From: Uranotaenia lowii
Taxonomy: Eukaryota; Arthropoda; Insecta; Diptera; Culicidae
Reading direction: 5' to 3'
DNA: 64,000 bases
Assembly (NCBI RefSeq): GCF_029784155.1
Contig: NC_073693.1
Coordinates: 315,627,536 to 315,691,535, forward strand
Part shown: positions 10,661 to 21,727 of the stretch, one piece after another
How the letters are laid out: every line of letters starts with the position of its first letter
Position numbering within the stretch: the first letter of the stretch is position 1
The notes under the pieces: generated by a model
Databases searched by the model: none
Seen by the model: only the letters and a program-made list of their open reading frames with translations
Told to the model about the DNA's origin: nothing
Translations under genes and position numbers: made by a program

Positions 10661-11560
10661 AGAAATAACAGTTTATTTCCAAAAACTTATTCAAAAAATT
10701 GATTATTTTATCATGTTTTCGAATCTCCAAAACACATAGAAATCCACAATAAAAACACCATGGATAAATTCCTTTGACTAGAGTATTTGTTGTGAATGTA
10801 AATCATTAAAAGAATTCACACCTTTTCGAGATATTTGGAATAAACAGCAATGCTCTCGTGACCTTCCATTACGTCAAATAAAACAATATTTGAAAAACTG
10901 AGAATTTCACTTATACTGTATTTGTTTTCTCCACTCGATCAGTGTTCCACCGTACCCGACAAAAACAAACACAAATCGTCGCCAGTGTATTGCTACCTCA
11001 CGCACTCACACGCTCTCTCGCAACACTGGCAAAATTATCGGTGGGCCACCGTCCGTAAGCAGAACTTCACCAGGTCAAAACCAGTGCAACACCGTCCGAA
11101 TAAACAAACAGTTTGACAGCACCTAGTGGTGCACTAGGGCAACACGAGTGCAACACTCGGCATAAACAAATACACTATTATTATGCTGTATTATTGCACC
11201 GACGACCTACATGATTGGATAAAGCTTGGCAAAGTTTCGGCTGTCCCTGGAACCAACAAAACAGTCTGACCTCGCGGTCGTCAGCCGCACGCAAACACGG
11301 TCTCCACTGTAACTTCTACCACCAGCCACCAGCTTGATTCCCAGACTAAGGAAAGGGATAGCGGTGACTAACTTAGTTCAAAAATCGGATATAAGGGGCA
11401 AACGAGCATCAATAGCCCCGAAGTATTTCGAAATTTTCATGTGTACTAACAATAAGACAACATGTTGCATAAGTGATCGCTGTACACTGTCAGTTTACTG
11501 CCCGCAACAGTGCCGACGCGAGCATGTGATATCTGTACGAAACATTATAAATCCGGACTG
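10661..11560. other. No gene seen; GC-richer segment with short hairpins
   Basis: 10661-10920 is AT-rich with nothing identifiable. 10922-11330 is clearly GC-richer and includes a CCTAGTG/CACTAGG hairpin near 11125 and repeated GCAACAC words. It may be the 5' part of a decayed retroelement whose tail reaches 11608. The longest reading frames here begin at TTG or have no recognisable product. Confidence 0.35.
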
Positions 11561-11571
11561 CAAAAAGCTTT

Positions 11572-11608
11572 ATTATTTACATAGTATTCCGTCTCACGAC
11601 ATAACTTG
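11572..11608 (+). repeat. Dispersed repeat end shared with 34394-34430
   Basis: About 36 bp including the core ATTCCGTCTCACGACATAAC recurs in inverse orientation at 34394-34430 with about one mismatch. This marks the terminus of a dispersed element of unknown class. It is followed at 11611-11654 by a tandem duplication of AAAAGCTTGTTTTGGACTTA. Confidence 0.6.
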
Positions 11609-11913
11609 ACAAAAGCTTGTTTTGGACTTAAAAAAAAAGCTTGTTTTGGACTTATGAGTCGTACAAAATAGCCTCTCTATTCCCGCAAGTTAAAGTTTCT
11701 CTGAACAATATACTTGTAATTGAATACCTGTATTGAAATTTTCAATGAATCTAATTAGATTTTTGAAATCGAAACCAATCGTATGAATTTTAATATCAAG
11801 TCTCATTTTAAAAACAGAATCTGTAGTCTGAAGTACAAGTCTGAATAATTTTAGTTATAAATTACTCAACTTTAAATCTTATAACTGAACCCATTACCTT
11901 ATAATATATCATT

Positions 11914-12170
11914 TGAGGCACTTGGCATCAGAGGGTTGCAAGTGCAAATGATAGTTTCGAAAAAACACGCTTCAAAGTTGTGAAGGTGCTCGATTAATCA
12001 TATATTTTTCGAATTCGAACAGTTTAATTCAATCAAAAAGTGTTTAGAAAAATTATGAAAAATCTCGGTTTTGCACCTCACTTTCATTGAAACATGAAGA
12101 ATCTTATAGGTTTACTTAACTAAAAATTGATGATTTTGGTACTTGCACCCCTCTGATACTGAGGGCCTCA
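11914..12170. mobile_element. MITE, family 1
   Basis: 257 bp. The left end begins TGAGGCACTTGGCATCAGAG; the right end in reverse complement begins TGAGGCCCTCAGTATCAGAG. Internal blocks resemble the copies at 16715 and 17512 in inverse orientation, including the TTCGAATTCGAACAGTTTAA region. It has no coding capacity. Confidence 0.75.
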
Positions 12171-12179
12171 TTTATAAAT

Positions 12180-12700
12180 TTAAATTCTCATTCTAAATCA
12201 TAAATCTAAATCTGGATTAAGATGTCTTAGTTTTGACAATATGTACATTCTGAATAAAGAACCTGAAATTTATTTATATTTATTAAAACCTGAAATTTGT
12301 GAATTCCAAATCTAAAATCGGAATTGAAATCATGCATTTGAATATGTGATTCTTAATTAGAATTCCATTTAGATGCAGAATTTTGAATCCCAATTCTGAA
12401 TTGTAAATATGAATTATGAGTTTTATTCTGAATATGAATTTGAATTCTGTGATTGGATTCTGAATCTGTTCCACAGTGTTAAAATAAGCAAACATTTGCA
12501 AAAACATCATCGATGTCATTCTGAATCTGGGTTCTGAACCTGAATGGATATTCTGAATCCCAAATCTGAATTCCAAATGAATCTAAAATCTGAATCTGAA
12601 CTTGTGAAATGTACATCTTAATTTTGAATTTATATTTATCATAAATATGAATCTAATTTTGAATCTGATAACTGATTCAAATTCAGAATCTGCCAAAACA
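12180..12700. repeat. Degenerate TCTGAATC-type simple repeat
   Basis: Long run of imperfect TCTGAAT, CTGAATC and AATTCTGA words with no fixed period. It explains the 97-codon minus-strand frame at 12283-12576, which is not a gene. A shorter tract of the same kind is at 47720-47830. Confidence 0.7.
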
Positions 12701-13335
12701 CATTGTTTGCTAGAAGAATTCCTTCATCACCCCTTTTTGTTTCGACTCGTTTTTGGCTTTTTAGAAATAATACAAAATAAAAAAATAGTTGACTTTTATT
12801 TAAAATAATATTGCTAATGTTGGAATGTAAAGCAACCTATATTAACGGATAGCTCCAAACAATCATGATAAAACGAATCAAAATATTCGTCGAAAAAATT
12901 CAAAGAATAAACATAGATATTGGTTGTTTTTTTTTTGTAAATCTTTAATTGAAACGGCTCATATTTTCAGATTTTAAGGAGACAAACAAATTTGTTGATT
13001 GTTAAAGAATTATTGATGTCCCATAAGTTCCGAATGTTATGATTGCTTCAAGTACCCGCTAGATTACGAGAAAATACTCTCCAAATTTCATAAGCACTTA
13101 ACTCGTTTCGGTGTTTCTGTTTCATTCAACGTAATGAAAGCTCACGTGAGAATGTTGTTTCATAACAACAATTTACAATGAAGTATTCAGGAATATGATA
13201 GTGACATACTGAAGACCTAAATCAAAATTTAAATTATTTCAATTTTATGCAGCTCATAAAAATACCAATGAATGCATATCCTGTTTCACTTGGAATCATA
13301 AGGGTCGATTGCACGATTTATTAGCTTAGCTCATA
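12701..13335. other. AT-rich intergenic DNA, no gene
   Basis: No ORF or RNA gene is seen. A patch near 13015-13080 faintly resembles the interior of the neighbouring GGGGTAAGTGTGGAC element (compare 10495-10560). Confidence 0.35.
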
Positions 13336-14262
13336 AGGTACACCGGGGTAAGTGTGGACGATGGCTATTAAAACAATACTGTGCACTATTTTCTCAAACT
13401 TGTAATGCAGAATGTTCAATTTACTAGTAATCTATCCAATAACTGTAAAAAAATAGAATTCAGACAATAACGGATGTTTACAACGACTTTTTTGCGAATT
13501 TTCTATTTTCACCTACGATGTCGAGGTGATGTGCATCTTTTTCAATTGCCAATTTCTCGTAAACTAGCCGGCTCTACATTGAAACAATCCTTATATTCCA
13601 AACAACCAGTTAGGAAAAGAAACGGCGGTTAAAGATGAAGAAAAAAGTGTTTATTTACAAAAAACTAAAATCTTGTCTCCAACCCCTGCCTGGGGTAAGT
13701 GTGGACGGCTTTAAAAAGACTTGATGTTTACACATTTTTTCAATTTTCTGTCCTTCATCCTTCATGAATTGCATTTTTTAGCTAAGTTTAGCATTCGGTT
13801 GATGAAAAGTTTGGTAAAGTACTTGTTTGTTCAGTGTTTTTTGATAAAATCGGAACTCGTGTGTTGTATCATAAATTACACAAAATAATTATTGAAAGAT
13901 GCCTTACTAATAATATCATGAAATTTTTTTTCAAACTTTTGGACGGTTCGAGCAATAAAATAACGTATTCAACCAAGAAAACACAAATTGTTTGAAAATT
14001 TCCTGAGAAACCAAAAAGAAAATCTTCCGTCCACACTTACCCCATAAATCGGGGTAAGTGAAGACACCAGCAGTCCATTACAATTTACGTAATAACTTTT
14101 TTCGCTTTGCTTCTATCGAGCTCATCTCTTCAGCGTTTGTAAACAACATGTTCTGCATTACACTGAATGTAATTTTATGAAAATTGCTCCACTGCTGATT
14201 TTTGAATGATTTTTTAAAGTTGAACTATACGAAAAACCGTCCACACTTACCCCGGTGTACCT
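13336..14262. mobile_element. Complete 927-bp TIR element, GGGGTAAGTGTGGAC family
   Basis: Perfect inverted repeats of about 27 bp: both ends begin AGGTACACCGGGGTAAGTGT reading inward. TA dinucleotides flank both ends (13334-13335, 14263-14264), consistent with a TA target duplication. The terminal motif also occurs internally near 13685, and as an inverted pair at 14028-14065, so the element looks like a dimer or a nested insertion. No transposase ORF is present, so it is non-autonomous. Confidence 0.85.
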
Positions 14263-15196
14263 TATACATTTTGAAATTAGCAATTATGAAAATAAAATTA
14301 ATTTCGTCATAATTTTCACCTGACCGGTTTCTAACACCCCCTCCCCCACCAATGATGACAGGGGACAAATGAAGCGTCGTTTATGTAAAATTTAATCCTG
14401 AAAGGGCGATGATCCCTGGTGAAAAGATTCACTCCCCGTAAATAAAAAAATCACAATTACTTACCCCGATATTGTTCGCACTTGTCCCACGGCAACACCT
14501 AATTTTTTCTCAAAAATACCTTCTTCCACAATCCACTTGAAAAAAAAAATCCAAACACTCGATCACGTATGTATGTATGGCTTTGGTGTTTCTTGGCCGA
14601 GAGTTTTATACTATATAACCACTTTTCCACTCGATCACTTTTCAACGAAAAAGCTGTTGAAAAGGCTTTTTTGTAGACTAAAAAATGCTCAACAAAAACC
14701 CATTTCCTACACGCTCCTTTTTGATTACTCAAAATTAAGTTTGACCAAAATTCAAAAGTTAGTTTAATTCTAAGAACTTAAAGTTGAGTCTCGTTTTCCT
14801 CCTTTGTGTTGATGAAAGAACATGTCACAAAATTTGAATTCACTTATCCGGAACAATTACCGGAAGACAGTAAGAACGAACGTCATAATTAAATGTCCAC
14901 CGTTGTCAGCGTGAAATTACGTCCGTTATTGTCAGCATGTAGTGTGCGGCTTGGAATGTAATTTCTTGTGGGAATCATCCGGATGTTACAATCAAACGTA
15001 CATTCGAGCAGAGTATCTTAGCATCATAAGATTTAATTTTGATTCGCAAAACGTTTAATTAAGTTAATTTGAGTTGTAAAAAATAACTTTGCTCAAATTT
15101 GAGTATAAAGACATAGGCGACAATTGCGTGCCATTTGGAACTTCATTTTTGCACAGTTAGTTGATCGTGTTGTTTTGGTTGCATGTGTTATTTTAA
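14263..15196. other. Intergenic, no gene recognised
   Basis: 14500-14770 has overlapping short frames on both strands, none recognisable. On the minus strand a TATA-like GGTTATATAG lies near 14618, between two copies of GTGATCGAGTG (near 14560 and 14635). This could be a promoter remnant, but there is no supporting gene. Confidence 0.25.
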
Positions 15197-15247
15197 TTCG
15201 ATCCGCTGAAAACTGTCCCGACTCCCGACTTTCAAATTCCGGCTCAA

Positions 15248-15541
15248 ATGTCTCGACTTCGATCCGACTGGAGGATGTGGGCTATTCCTGGAGCCCGGTG
15301 GTTGTGTCGAAGACAGAATGCTGACATTGGAAGGTGCTTTCTGGCTGCTGTTGGCTTTCAGGTGAGTTTTTTCTTGTTCAACGCTAAGATAATATTTTGT
15401 AGTGAAAATTTCACCTTCTAGCTATTGGAAAAGGTTCCCCGGGCGATGCGATTCAGCCGAGGACTAAATAAAAGCCTGTTTTTTGGAGTGTACCGATATA
15501 ACATGGACAGAAATTTATTTTTAAAATCTGCAAGATGTTGA
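15248..15541 (+). CDS. Possible small two-exon gene (77 codons), unrecognised
   Basis: Exon 1 runs from ATG at 15248 to 15361 (38 codons) and ends in CAG|GTGAGT, a consensus donor. A 60-nt intron (15362-15421) ends TTCTAG. Exon 2 continues in phase 0 for 39 codons to TGA at 15539-15541. A second intron-like segment, 15543-15606 (GTAAGA...TTTCTAG, 64 nt), directly follows and would lie in the 3' UTR. The predicted product is basic, with no domain, signal peptide or homology I recognise. The two consensus introns of typical insect size are the evidence; the protein itself is weak. It could instead be a lncRNA or the spliced leader of a decayed element. Confidence 0.3.
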
Positions 15542-15606
15542 GGTAAGATGCTTCTTGAATTAGTTTGGCTTGAGGTTAATTTTTTCTTGAATGTGTATAT
15601 TTCTAG

Positions 15607-15898
15607 GCTGTCGTGATATATTATATTCTCGTGGAAACTTTTCATGCGCAAAGGTTCCGGCGTTCCATGGCTGAGACTTTCGGAGCAGTGCCGCTCCCGG
15701 AGGCTTTTGGATTCCATCGCTGCTGTTGACTGTGATGGCAGCCCAAACGTACCATATAGCGGTGCCGGTTCGGCTGAACTTGGAACGGCCTCTTTCCGTT
15801 TCTATTGTCGGTTTACGGGGTGCTTTCGAAACACGCTGCGTATACCAGTTCAAATCATTCTTCGTGTTGATGTTCCAGATTATGAAGTTTTCGAGTAA
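15607..15898 (+). other. Possible third exon / coding-like GC-richer segment
   Basis: Follows the second intron-like segment (acceptor TTTCTAG at 15600-15606). Two overlapping plus-strand frames are open (15644-15898, 84 codons; 15726-15920, 64 codons), as is one on the minus strand (15560-15853). None is recognisable. The sharp change back to AT-rich DNA after 15900 suggests the segment is one unit with 15248-15606. Confidence 0.25.
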
Positions 15899-16714
15899 GA
15901 TACGATATATGTTCCGATAAGTGATTGTTATTTTTTTGAGTAACGATAGCCTTCTTTAGTAATACATAAGGTTAAGGATAGATAATAAGTATTACCAAGT
16001 ATTATCATGTTTGTATTTGACAGTAGATTAAACTGATTTTGTTGTACAAAATTAAAACAAAATCGAATAAAAGTTTGATGCGATTTGATTGTAGTATTGA
16101 TATGTACGAAAAAAAAAACATTTTTTGTTACTTTTCGAAAATTACTCCAAAAAGAAAAAAGCGATCAATTTTGAAATTTTCACCCTAGTAGATGGTTTGT
16201 CGGCCTGGTCTACATGCGTAGGTATATCGATCATAAAAAAACATACCGATCAAAACCAATTATGAACATGAATATAAAATTAATGATTACAAAATAAAAA
16301 AAGGTTCCCAACCATGTGTTTCAAATAATGCAAAATTTGCTTCGGGTAACCTATGGAGTGAAGACAGCGAGAAATGAGTATCAATGATTCTACCATAGAA
16401 TCCAATGATCGGTAAAACATATTTTTAAATTTCTATATAAGGTCATTTTTGAAATTTTCAGTTACGTAAATGGTTTATCGGCCTGGTCAACATGCATAGG
16501 TATATCGATCATAAAAAACATACCGATCAAAACCAATAAAGAACATGAATATAAAATTGAAGATAACAATATAAAAAAAGGTTCCCAACCATGTTTTCAA
16601 ATAATTCAACATTTTTCTGGGTAACCTATGGAGTCAAGACAGCGAGAAAATAGTATCTATGATTCTAACATAGAGTCAAATGATCGGTAAAATATATTTT
16701 CAAATTTGTATATA

Positions 16715-16971
16715 TGAGGCCTTCAGGATCAAAGGGGCGTAAGTTCCAAAATCGTCAATTTGAATTAAGTATAACCAACGGTTTTTTTTATGTTTCAATG
16801 TACATCTGGTGTATTTACCTATTTATAATTTTTTTCGAAAACTTTTTGATTGAGTTTAAACTGCTCGAATTCGAAAAATATATGAAAAATTGTGCAACTT
16901 AACAACTTTGAAGCGGGTTTTCTCGAAACTATCATTTAGGCACTTGTACCCCTTTGATCCCGACCGTCTTA
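16715..16971. mobile_element. MITE, family 1, inside the tandem array
   Basis: Left end TGAGGCCTTCAGGATCAAAG; right end in reverse complement TAAGACGGTCGGGATCAAAG. The flank is TATA-rich, and comparison with array units lacking the insert shows it sits in a TATATA site. About 257 bp, non-coding. Confidence 0.8.
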
Positions 16972-17511
16972 TATGATAATTTTTGAAATTTTCAGTTTAG
17001 TAACTGAAGGGCTTGTCTAAACGCATAAGTATATCGATCATAAAAAAAAAACATACCGATCAAAATCAATTAAGAAGACGAATTTAAAATAAAGATTACA
17101 ATATAAAAAAAAAGGTTCCCAACCATGTATTTCAAATAATGCAACATTTGCTCCTGGTAACCTATGGAGTGAAGACAGCGAGAAATGAGTATCAATGATT
17201 CTACCATAGAGTCCAATGATCGGTAAAACATATTTTTAAATTTCTATATAAGGTCATTTTTGGTCATTTTATCGGCCTAGTCAACATGCATAGGTATATC
17301 GATCATAAAAAAACATACCGATCAAAACCAATAAAAAACATGAATATAAAATTAAAGATTACAATATAAAAAAAGGTTCCCAACCATGTTTTCCGAATAA
17401 TTCAACATTTGTTATGTATAACCTATATAGTCAAGACAGCGAGAAAATAGTATCTATGATTCTAACATAGAGTCAAATGATAGGTAAACTATATTTTCAA
17501 ATTTGTATATA

Positions 17512-17767
17512 TGAAGCCTTCAGGATCAGAGGGGTGTAAGTTCCAAAATCGTCAATTTGAATTAAGATAACCAACGGTTTTTTTATGTTTCAATGTACAT
17601 CTGGTGCATTTACCTATTTATAATTTTTTTTCGAAAACTTTTTGATTGAGTTTAAACTGCTCGAATTCGAAAAATATATGAAAAATTGTGCAACTTAACA
17701 ACTTTGAAGCGGGTTTTCTCGAAACTATCATTTAGGCACTTGTACCCCTTTGATCCCAACCGCTTTA
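17512..17767. mobile_element. MITE, family 1, second array copy
   Basis: Nearly the same sequence as 16715-16971, with a few substitutions and small indels, and the same position within the repeat unit about 797 bp away. It arose by duplication of the host array rather than by a second insertion. Confidence 0.8.
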
Positions 17768-18429
17768 TATGATAGTTTTTGAAATTTCCAGTTTAGTAAA
17801 TGGTATGTCGGGCTGGTCTAAACGCATGAGTATATCGATCATAAAAAACATACCGATCAAAATCAATTAAAAAGACGAATTTAAAATCAAGATTACAATA
17901 TAAAAAAAGGTTCCCAACCATGTGTTTCAAATAATTCAACATTTTTCTGGGTAACCTATGGAGTCAAGACAACAAGAATAGAATATGATTCTAACATAGA
18001 GTCCAATGGTCGGTTGAATATATTTTCAAATTTGTATCTATGTTCATTTTTACAATTTTCAGTTAAGTAAATGGAATGTCGGCCTGGTCTACTCGCATAG
18101 GTATGTGTATCGGTCAGAATCAATGTATAAGGCGAATATAACATAACGAATACAATATCTAAAAATTTGGCTTAAAAAGTTTTCTCTTCAATAAGCTTCG
18201 AAAACGATGTTTTATCACTCCTCGATAAAATGCGTGCTTCTTCAAAATGGATCACTTTGAAAATGGCAACGAATGAAAAAATATCTCAATTTCAACTTTT
18301 TTAACCATTTTATAATTTTGGCATGAGAACTACCATCATGATTGCAATTTTTCCAAAAATTGATTTAAAAGCAACAGTATTAAATTATTAATTAAGTAAC
18401 CATATAAAAGGGTTAATGAAAATAAGCGT

Positions 18430-18690
18430 ATGAAGAAATTGATATGGTGTGCTTCGTTCTCCCGCACGCGCCCCTTCGTCGTTTTGTCCTCCACAGAGAA
18501 ACCTGAATATAATGTTATGGGAAGTCTCGAAGTAACAATCGCTTTCATACCATGCAGTGTGGGCACGACGTACTCATCAACGACTTCATTAATTTGGGGG
18601 TCGTACCCCTTGGTGAAAACCATAAATATGTTTAATGCATCGGAACTTCGGTTCCGATGCTTTTTTTGGATTGGTTCGGTTTTTAACTGA
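18430..18690. other. Coding-like GC-richer island, unrecognised
   Basis: Both strands are open: plus 18430-18690 (86 codons from ATG) and minus 18336-18695 (119 codons, but from TTG, not ATG). The minus reading (motifs FTKGYDP, NEVVDEYVVP) looks slightly more protein-like, but I recognise neither. It ends abruptly against AT-rich DNA on both sides and contains the hairpin at 18637-18660. It is probably a fragment of a dispersed element. Confidence 0.25.
18637..18660 (+). terminator. 10-bp perfect hairpin with UUCG loop followed by seven T
   Basis: GCATCGGAAC - TTCG - GTTCCGATGC, then TTTTTTT from 18661. A C(UUCG)G tetraloop is exceptionally stable. A second imperfect hairpin (GGTTCGGT/ACTGAACC) follows at about 18672-18692. 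The form is that of a bacterial intrinsic terminator, or a Pol III transcript ending in a hairpin and T run, but there is no clear upstream Pol III promoter. Confidence 0.5.
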
Positions 18691-18859
18691 ACCAAAATAA
18701 TGAAAAAAATAACCTTTGACCTTTAACCTTTGAAACAGTCTTCTTCCCCTCACACGGTTTCTGTCATGATGACATCAAACCTGAGTGGGAATGAAGCCTG
18801 TACGTTTTCCCTTGCACACATCGACAGATCCATACTTTCAAATAGCAAGCGCGTATCTA

Positions 18860-18884
18860 TGACGTCATGTATAATTTGACGTCA
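18860..18884. promoter_or_regulatory. Pair of consensus CRE sites
   Basis: TGACGTCA occurs at 18860-18867 and 18877-18884, 17 bp start to start. A near match TGACATCA lies near 18768. TGACGTCA is the CREB/ATF binding palindrome. No adjacent gene is recognised, so function is unproven; the sites may belong to a mobile element promoter. Confidence 0.45.
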
Positions 18885-19069
18885 TATTATCGATCATCTT
18901 GATTAGTGATAGCTTGACATTGCTGGCAAGCCAAATGGCCACGTTTTTTGGAGTGATGATTTTTGATATTTACTATGAAAAAAAAATTTTCAAACTATTT
19001 TGTATTTTTTTCTTTTTTTTATAGATTGAAGAAGAAAAAAAATCAAATTTTTCAAGATAAAAATCATTT

Positions 19070-19266
19070 TTATTGTACTGCTCAGTTTCACAAAAACGTC
19101 GAGAACAAAGTTTACAAAAATTCACACAAATACACACAAATACACAGACATCATCAGAACTCATCGAGCTGATTCGATAGGTACCTATAAAGGTATATCT
19201 AAGACCCATAATTAATGATCTCCCAAATCGACCGATAACTATACCTTTCTGTAAGAAAGGCAAAAA
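19070..19266 (+). mobile_element. Tail of a dispersed non-autonomous repeat (remnant)
   Basis: Contains repeated ACACAAATACAC, then CAGACATCATCAGAACTCAT, ending with a small CCTTTCT/AGAAAGG hairpin and GGCAAAAAGG. The organisation matches repeat tails I associate with mosquito genomes; that family link is from memory. There is no coding sequence. Confidence 0.45.
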
Positions 19267-19424
19267 GGTATTAGTTTAAAAAAAATATATTTGCAGCTCA
19301 ACAGTCACCTGAAATAATTGAAAAATATGATACAATGAGGTCAATTTTTATAAAAGGTACATTTGTAATGCCGTGATGATCACTTTCGAAACTGAAAAGG
19401 GTGTAATCACATGTTAGTTAATAA

Positions 19425-19428
<4 letters not shown>

Positions 19429-19476
<48 letters not shown>
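19429..19476. repeat. (AT)n microsatellite
   Basis: About 24 uninterrupted AT dinucleotides. Confidence 0.95.
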
Positions 19477-19478
<2 letters not shown>

Positions 19479-21039
19479 TCAATATATAATAATAATAAAA
19501 AATGTGAATAAAATAAATATTTTAAACTGCTTCAAGAGCTACAATGTATTAATTGGTATATCTACAACTCCAATCAAGTCTGGGATCTCATGCTGAAAGC
19601 TGGAATAAAAGTAGGAAATCCGTTATGGTGGACATAACTTGACCTGAAACTTTCTTAAGTAGAAACTCTACTTCGCACTAAAAATTGTTAGTTAAATTTA
19701 GAAACTATGTTATCATCAGGTTTTTGAATCCGTTTACTCAGCACAGTTTTATATAGCAATTCTCGGTTTGATTTGTTTTGGTTTCAATCATTTTTAATAC
19801 AAACGTTGAAGTGGTATGAAAAACTGAGTATCTATTAAATTAAGAAATAAATGCTACATGTGCTAAACATGCTTTTTTAGTTTGGTCTTCCTAAAAACAG
19901 ACGAATCATATGCAGTTAAATTTGAGTTAAAACGGTGATGAAAAGTAATCTGTAACGAAAATTTTCATTAGTACCTTTATATGTTTTGTATTTACAATTC
20001 GCCAGTTCCTTCATGTCATTATCAACTACATATGTTGACCTGTGGAACAATATTTATTAATAAAAGCATCTGTCTTGAAGAGATGTATGATTCAATTCCA
20101 TACAGCTGCCAAATAAAATAAATAGGAAGATTTTGAACATATGAATGTATAAAATTATGATGCTATGACATTCTGATACGATAAATTTCTCTTAATATGA
20201 TTAAATGAGCATGGATAAAAAAAACTTCTTTAAAATCTTTTACTGTGTTTTTCAAAAGATATGTGATGGGCTGTAAAAAAAAAACAATTAATTTACTGTT
20301 CTATTATATCATCGCAAGAATCAAGAGAAGAAATAGAGAAAGAAAAGATATGTTGGAAGTCCCTCGCCGCCTGCTTTGATCCTTTTATGAATTTATATGA
20401 ATGGATATTAATATAAAGATAGAATGTGGAATTTTATTTAGCAAAATATATAAACAAAGTACATTTCCTATAAATAATCATAACAATTATCACATTTTTT
20501 ATTAAGGTTTTATTAATGACACTTTACCATCTTTGTGGCATTCGTGTCTTAATTATCACATGTATTTCCAGATGCCGCTAGGTAACCTGAAAAAAGCTTT
20601 TTTAAAATTAAATTCTATTTTGAAATTCAAGCTTGAAGTTTATTTACTCTTTTGTGAAAAACCGCCTGTATGTAAATTTGAAATACAATGTTGTTATAAA
20701 CTCTCAAAACTGACAAAATATAAAAGTTTAGTAAGTAAAGTTAAAGAACAAATCAGAATACTCCACCATGCTTCAATAACTGCCATTTTAAATTCAAACG
20801 TCATCTGAAAAGCTGATAAAAAATTAATATTTGTTGAAAAAATAAACTTAACCTGGTAGAAAATATTAACTAAATGGTTCAATTTAAAACACTCACTTTT
20901 TGAACAATATTGTCAAAATATCAAGGATGAACTGCAACATATGGTACAATTAATAACGAAAATAAATTTAAAAAAAAAAACAAAGAAATATAATTGAATA
21001 AATAAAAATATATATTAAAAAATATATATGAATCAAGAA

Positions 21040-21045
<6 letters not shown>
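19477..21045. other. AT-rich intergenic DNA, no gene
   Basis: Only short chance frames, none with a recognisable product. No RNA gene or repeat boundary is seen. Confidence 0.5.

Positions 21046-21073
<28 letters not shown>
21046..21073. repeat. (AT)n microsatellite
   Basis: Uninterrupted AT dinucleotides; responsible for the YIYIYI-type frame on the minus strand. Confidence 0.9.
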
Positions 21074-21727
21074 AAGAAATAAATGTATCAAATATATTAA
21101 CATCTAGTGAACAGTAATGAACTATAATGGAAATTATGGATATTATGCGAAAAATAACATATGATTTTTTTAAAAGAGGAAAAAATAGAAGCGAATTTTA
21201 CGATTAAAAAATAACTGACATAGATTCGGAGCAATGACACCTGACAGTGCATTGATATACAAAACATGGTACAGCTGCCGTTCTATTAGTTGATCTGCAA
21301 GCAACGTGTTACTCAAAGGATCTGTAATAATCTGTTATAAAGAAAAGTAAAAATTTATTGATCTGAAAAAAATCTTTTGCCTTTTTTCCAAAAACCTATT
21401 TAATTTCCAAATTTTGTTTTGCAAATTAAGCAAATTTTGTTCTGTAGTAGTAAATTTAATTCTTTTGTTTTAATTTTTCCAAATCAAATTTCAAAATTTC
21501 ATTGCGAGAAATTTACAACGCTTTCAATATCAGTTAAAATTGTTTTAAAATAGAATATTTTAAAGGAATAAGTATCTATCACAGCAACCTTTAATTTATG
21601 AAAGTTCCTTACACAAAAGTTATACAAGAAATGGATGGATCTCACCAGGAAATGTTGAATGTTGAATTTTCCCCGTTTGGTCGAAAAATCATCTTGGCAA
21701 CACAGGTTTGCGGGTCGCCTTGCTCTG

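Larger units (their letters stand above)
16150..18135. repeat. Tandem array of ~270-bp units with ~800-bp higher-order unit
   Basis: Six diverged units each carry CGGCCTGGTC-like, GTATATCGATCATAAAA, CATACCGATCAAAA, GGTTCCCAACCATG and GTAACCTATGGAGT blocks. GGTTCCCAACC recurs at about 16303, 16578, 17116, 17376 and 17909. Units 2 and 4 each carry the same MITE (16715-16971 and 17512-17767) at the same internal position, giving a spacing of about 800 bp for unit pairs. The MITE therefore inserted once and the pair was then duplicated. Confidence 0.85.

Noticed and set aside
12283..12576. 97-codon minus-strand ORF
   Set aside because: Arises from a degenerate TCTGAAT simple repeat.
18637..18667. 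Bacterial contamination suggested by a terminator-like hairpin
   Set aside because: The hairpin is embedded in AT-rich DNA with insect-type repeats on both sides, and no bacterial genes are present.
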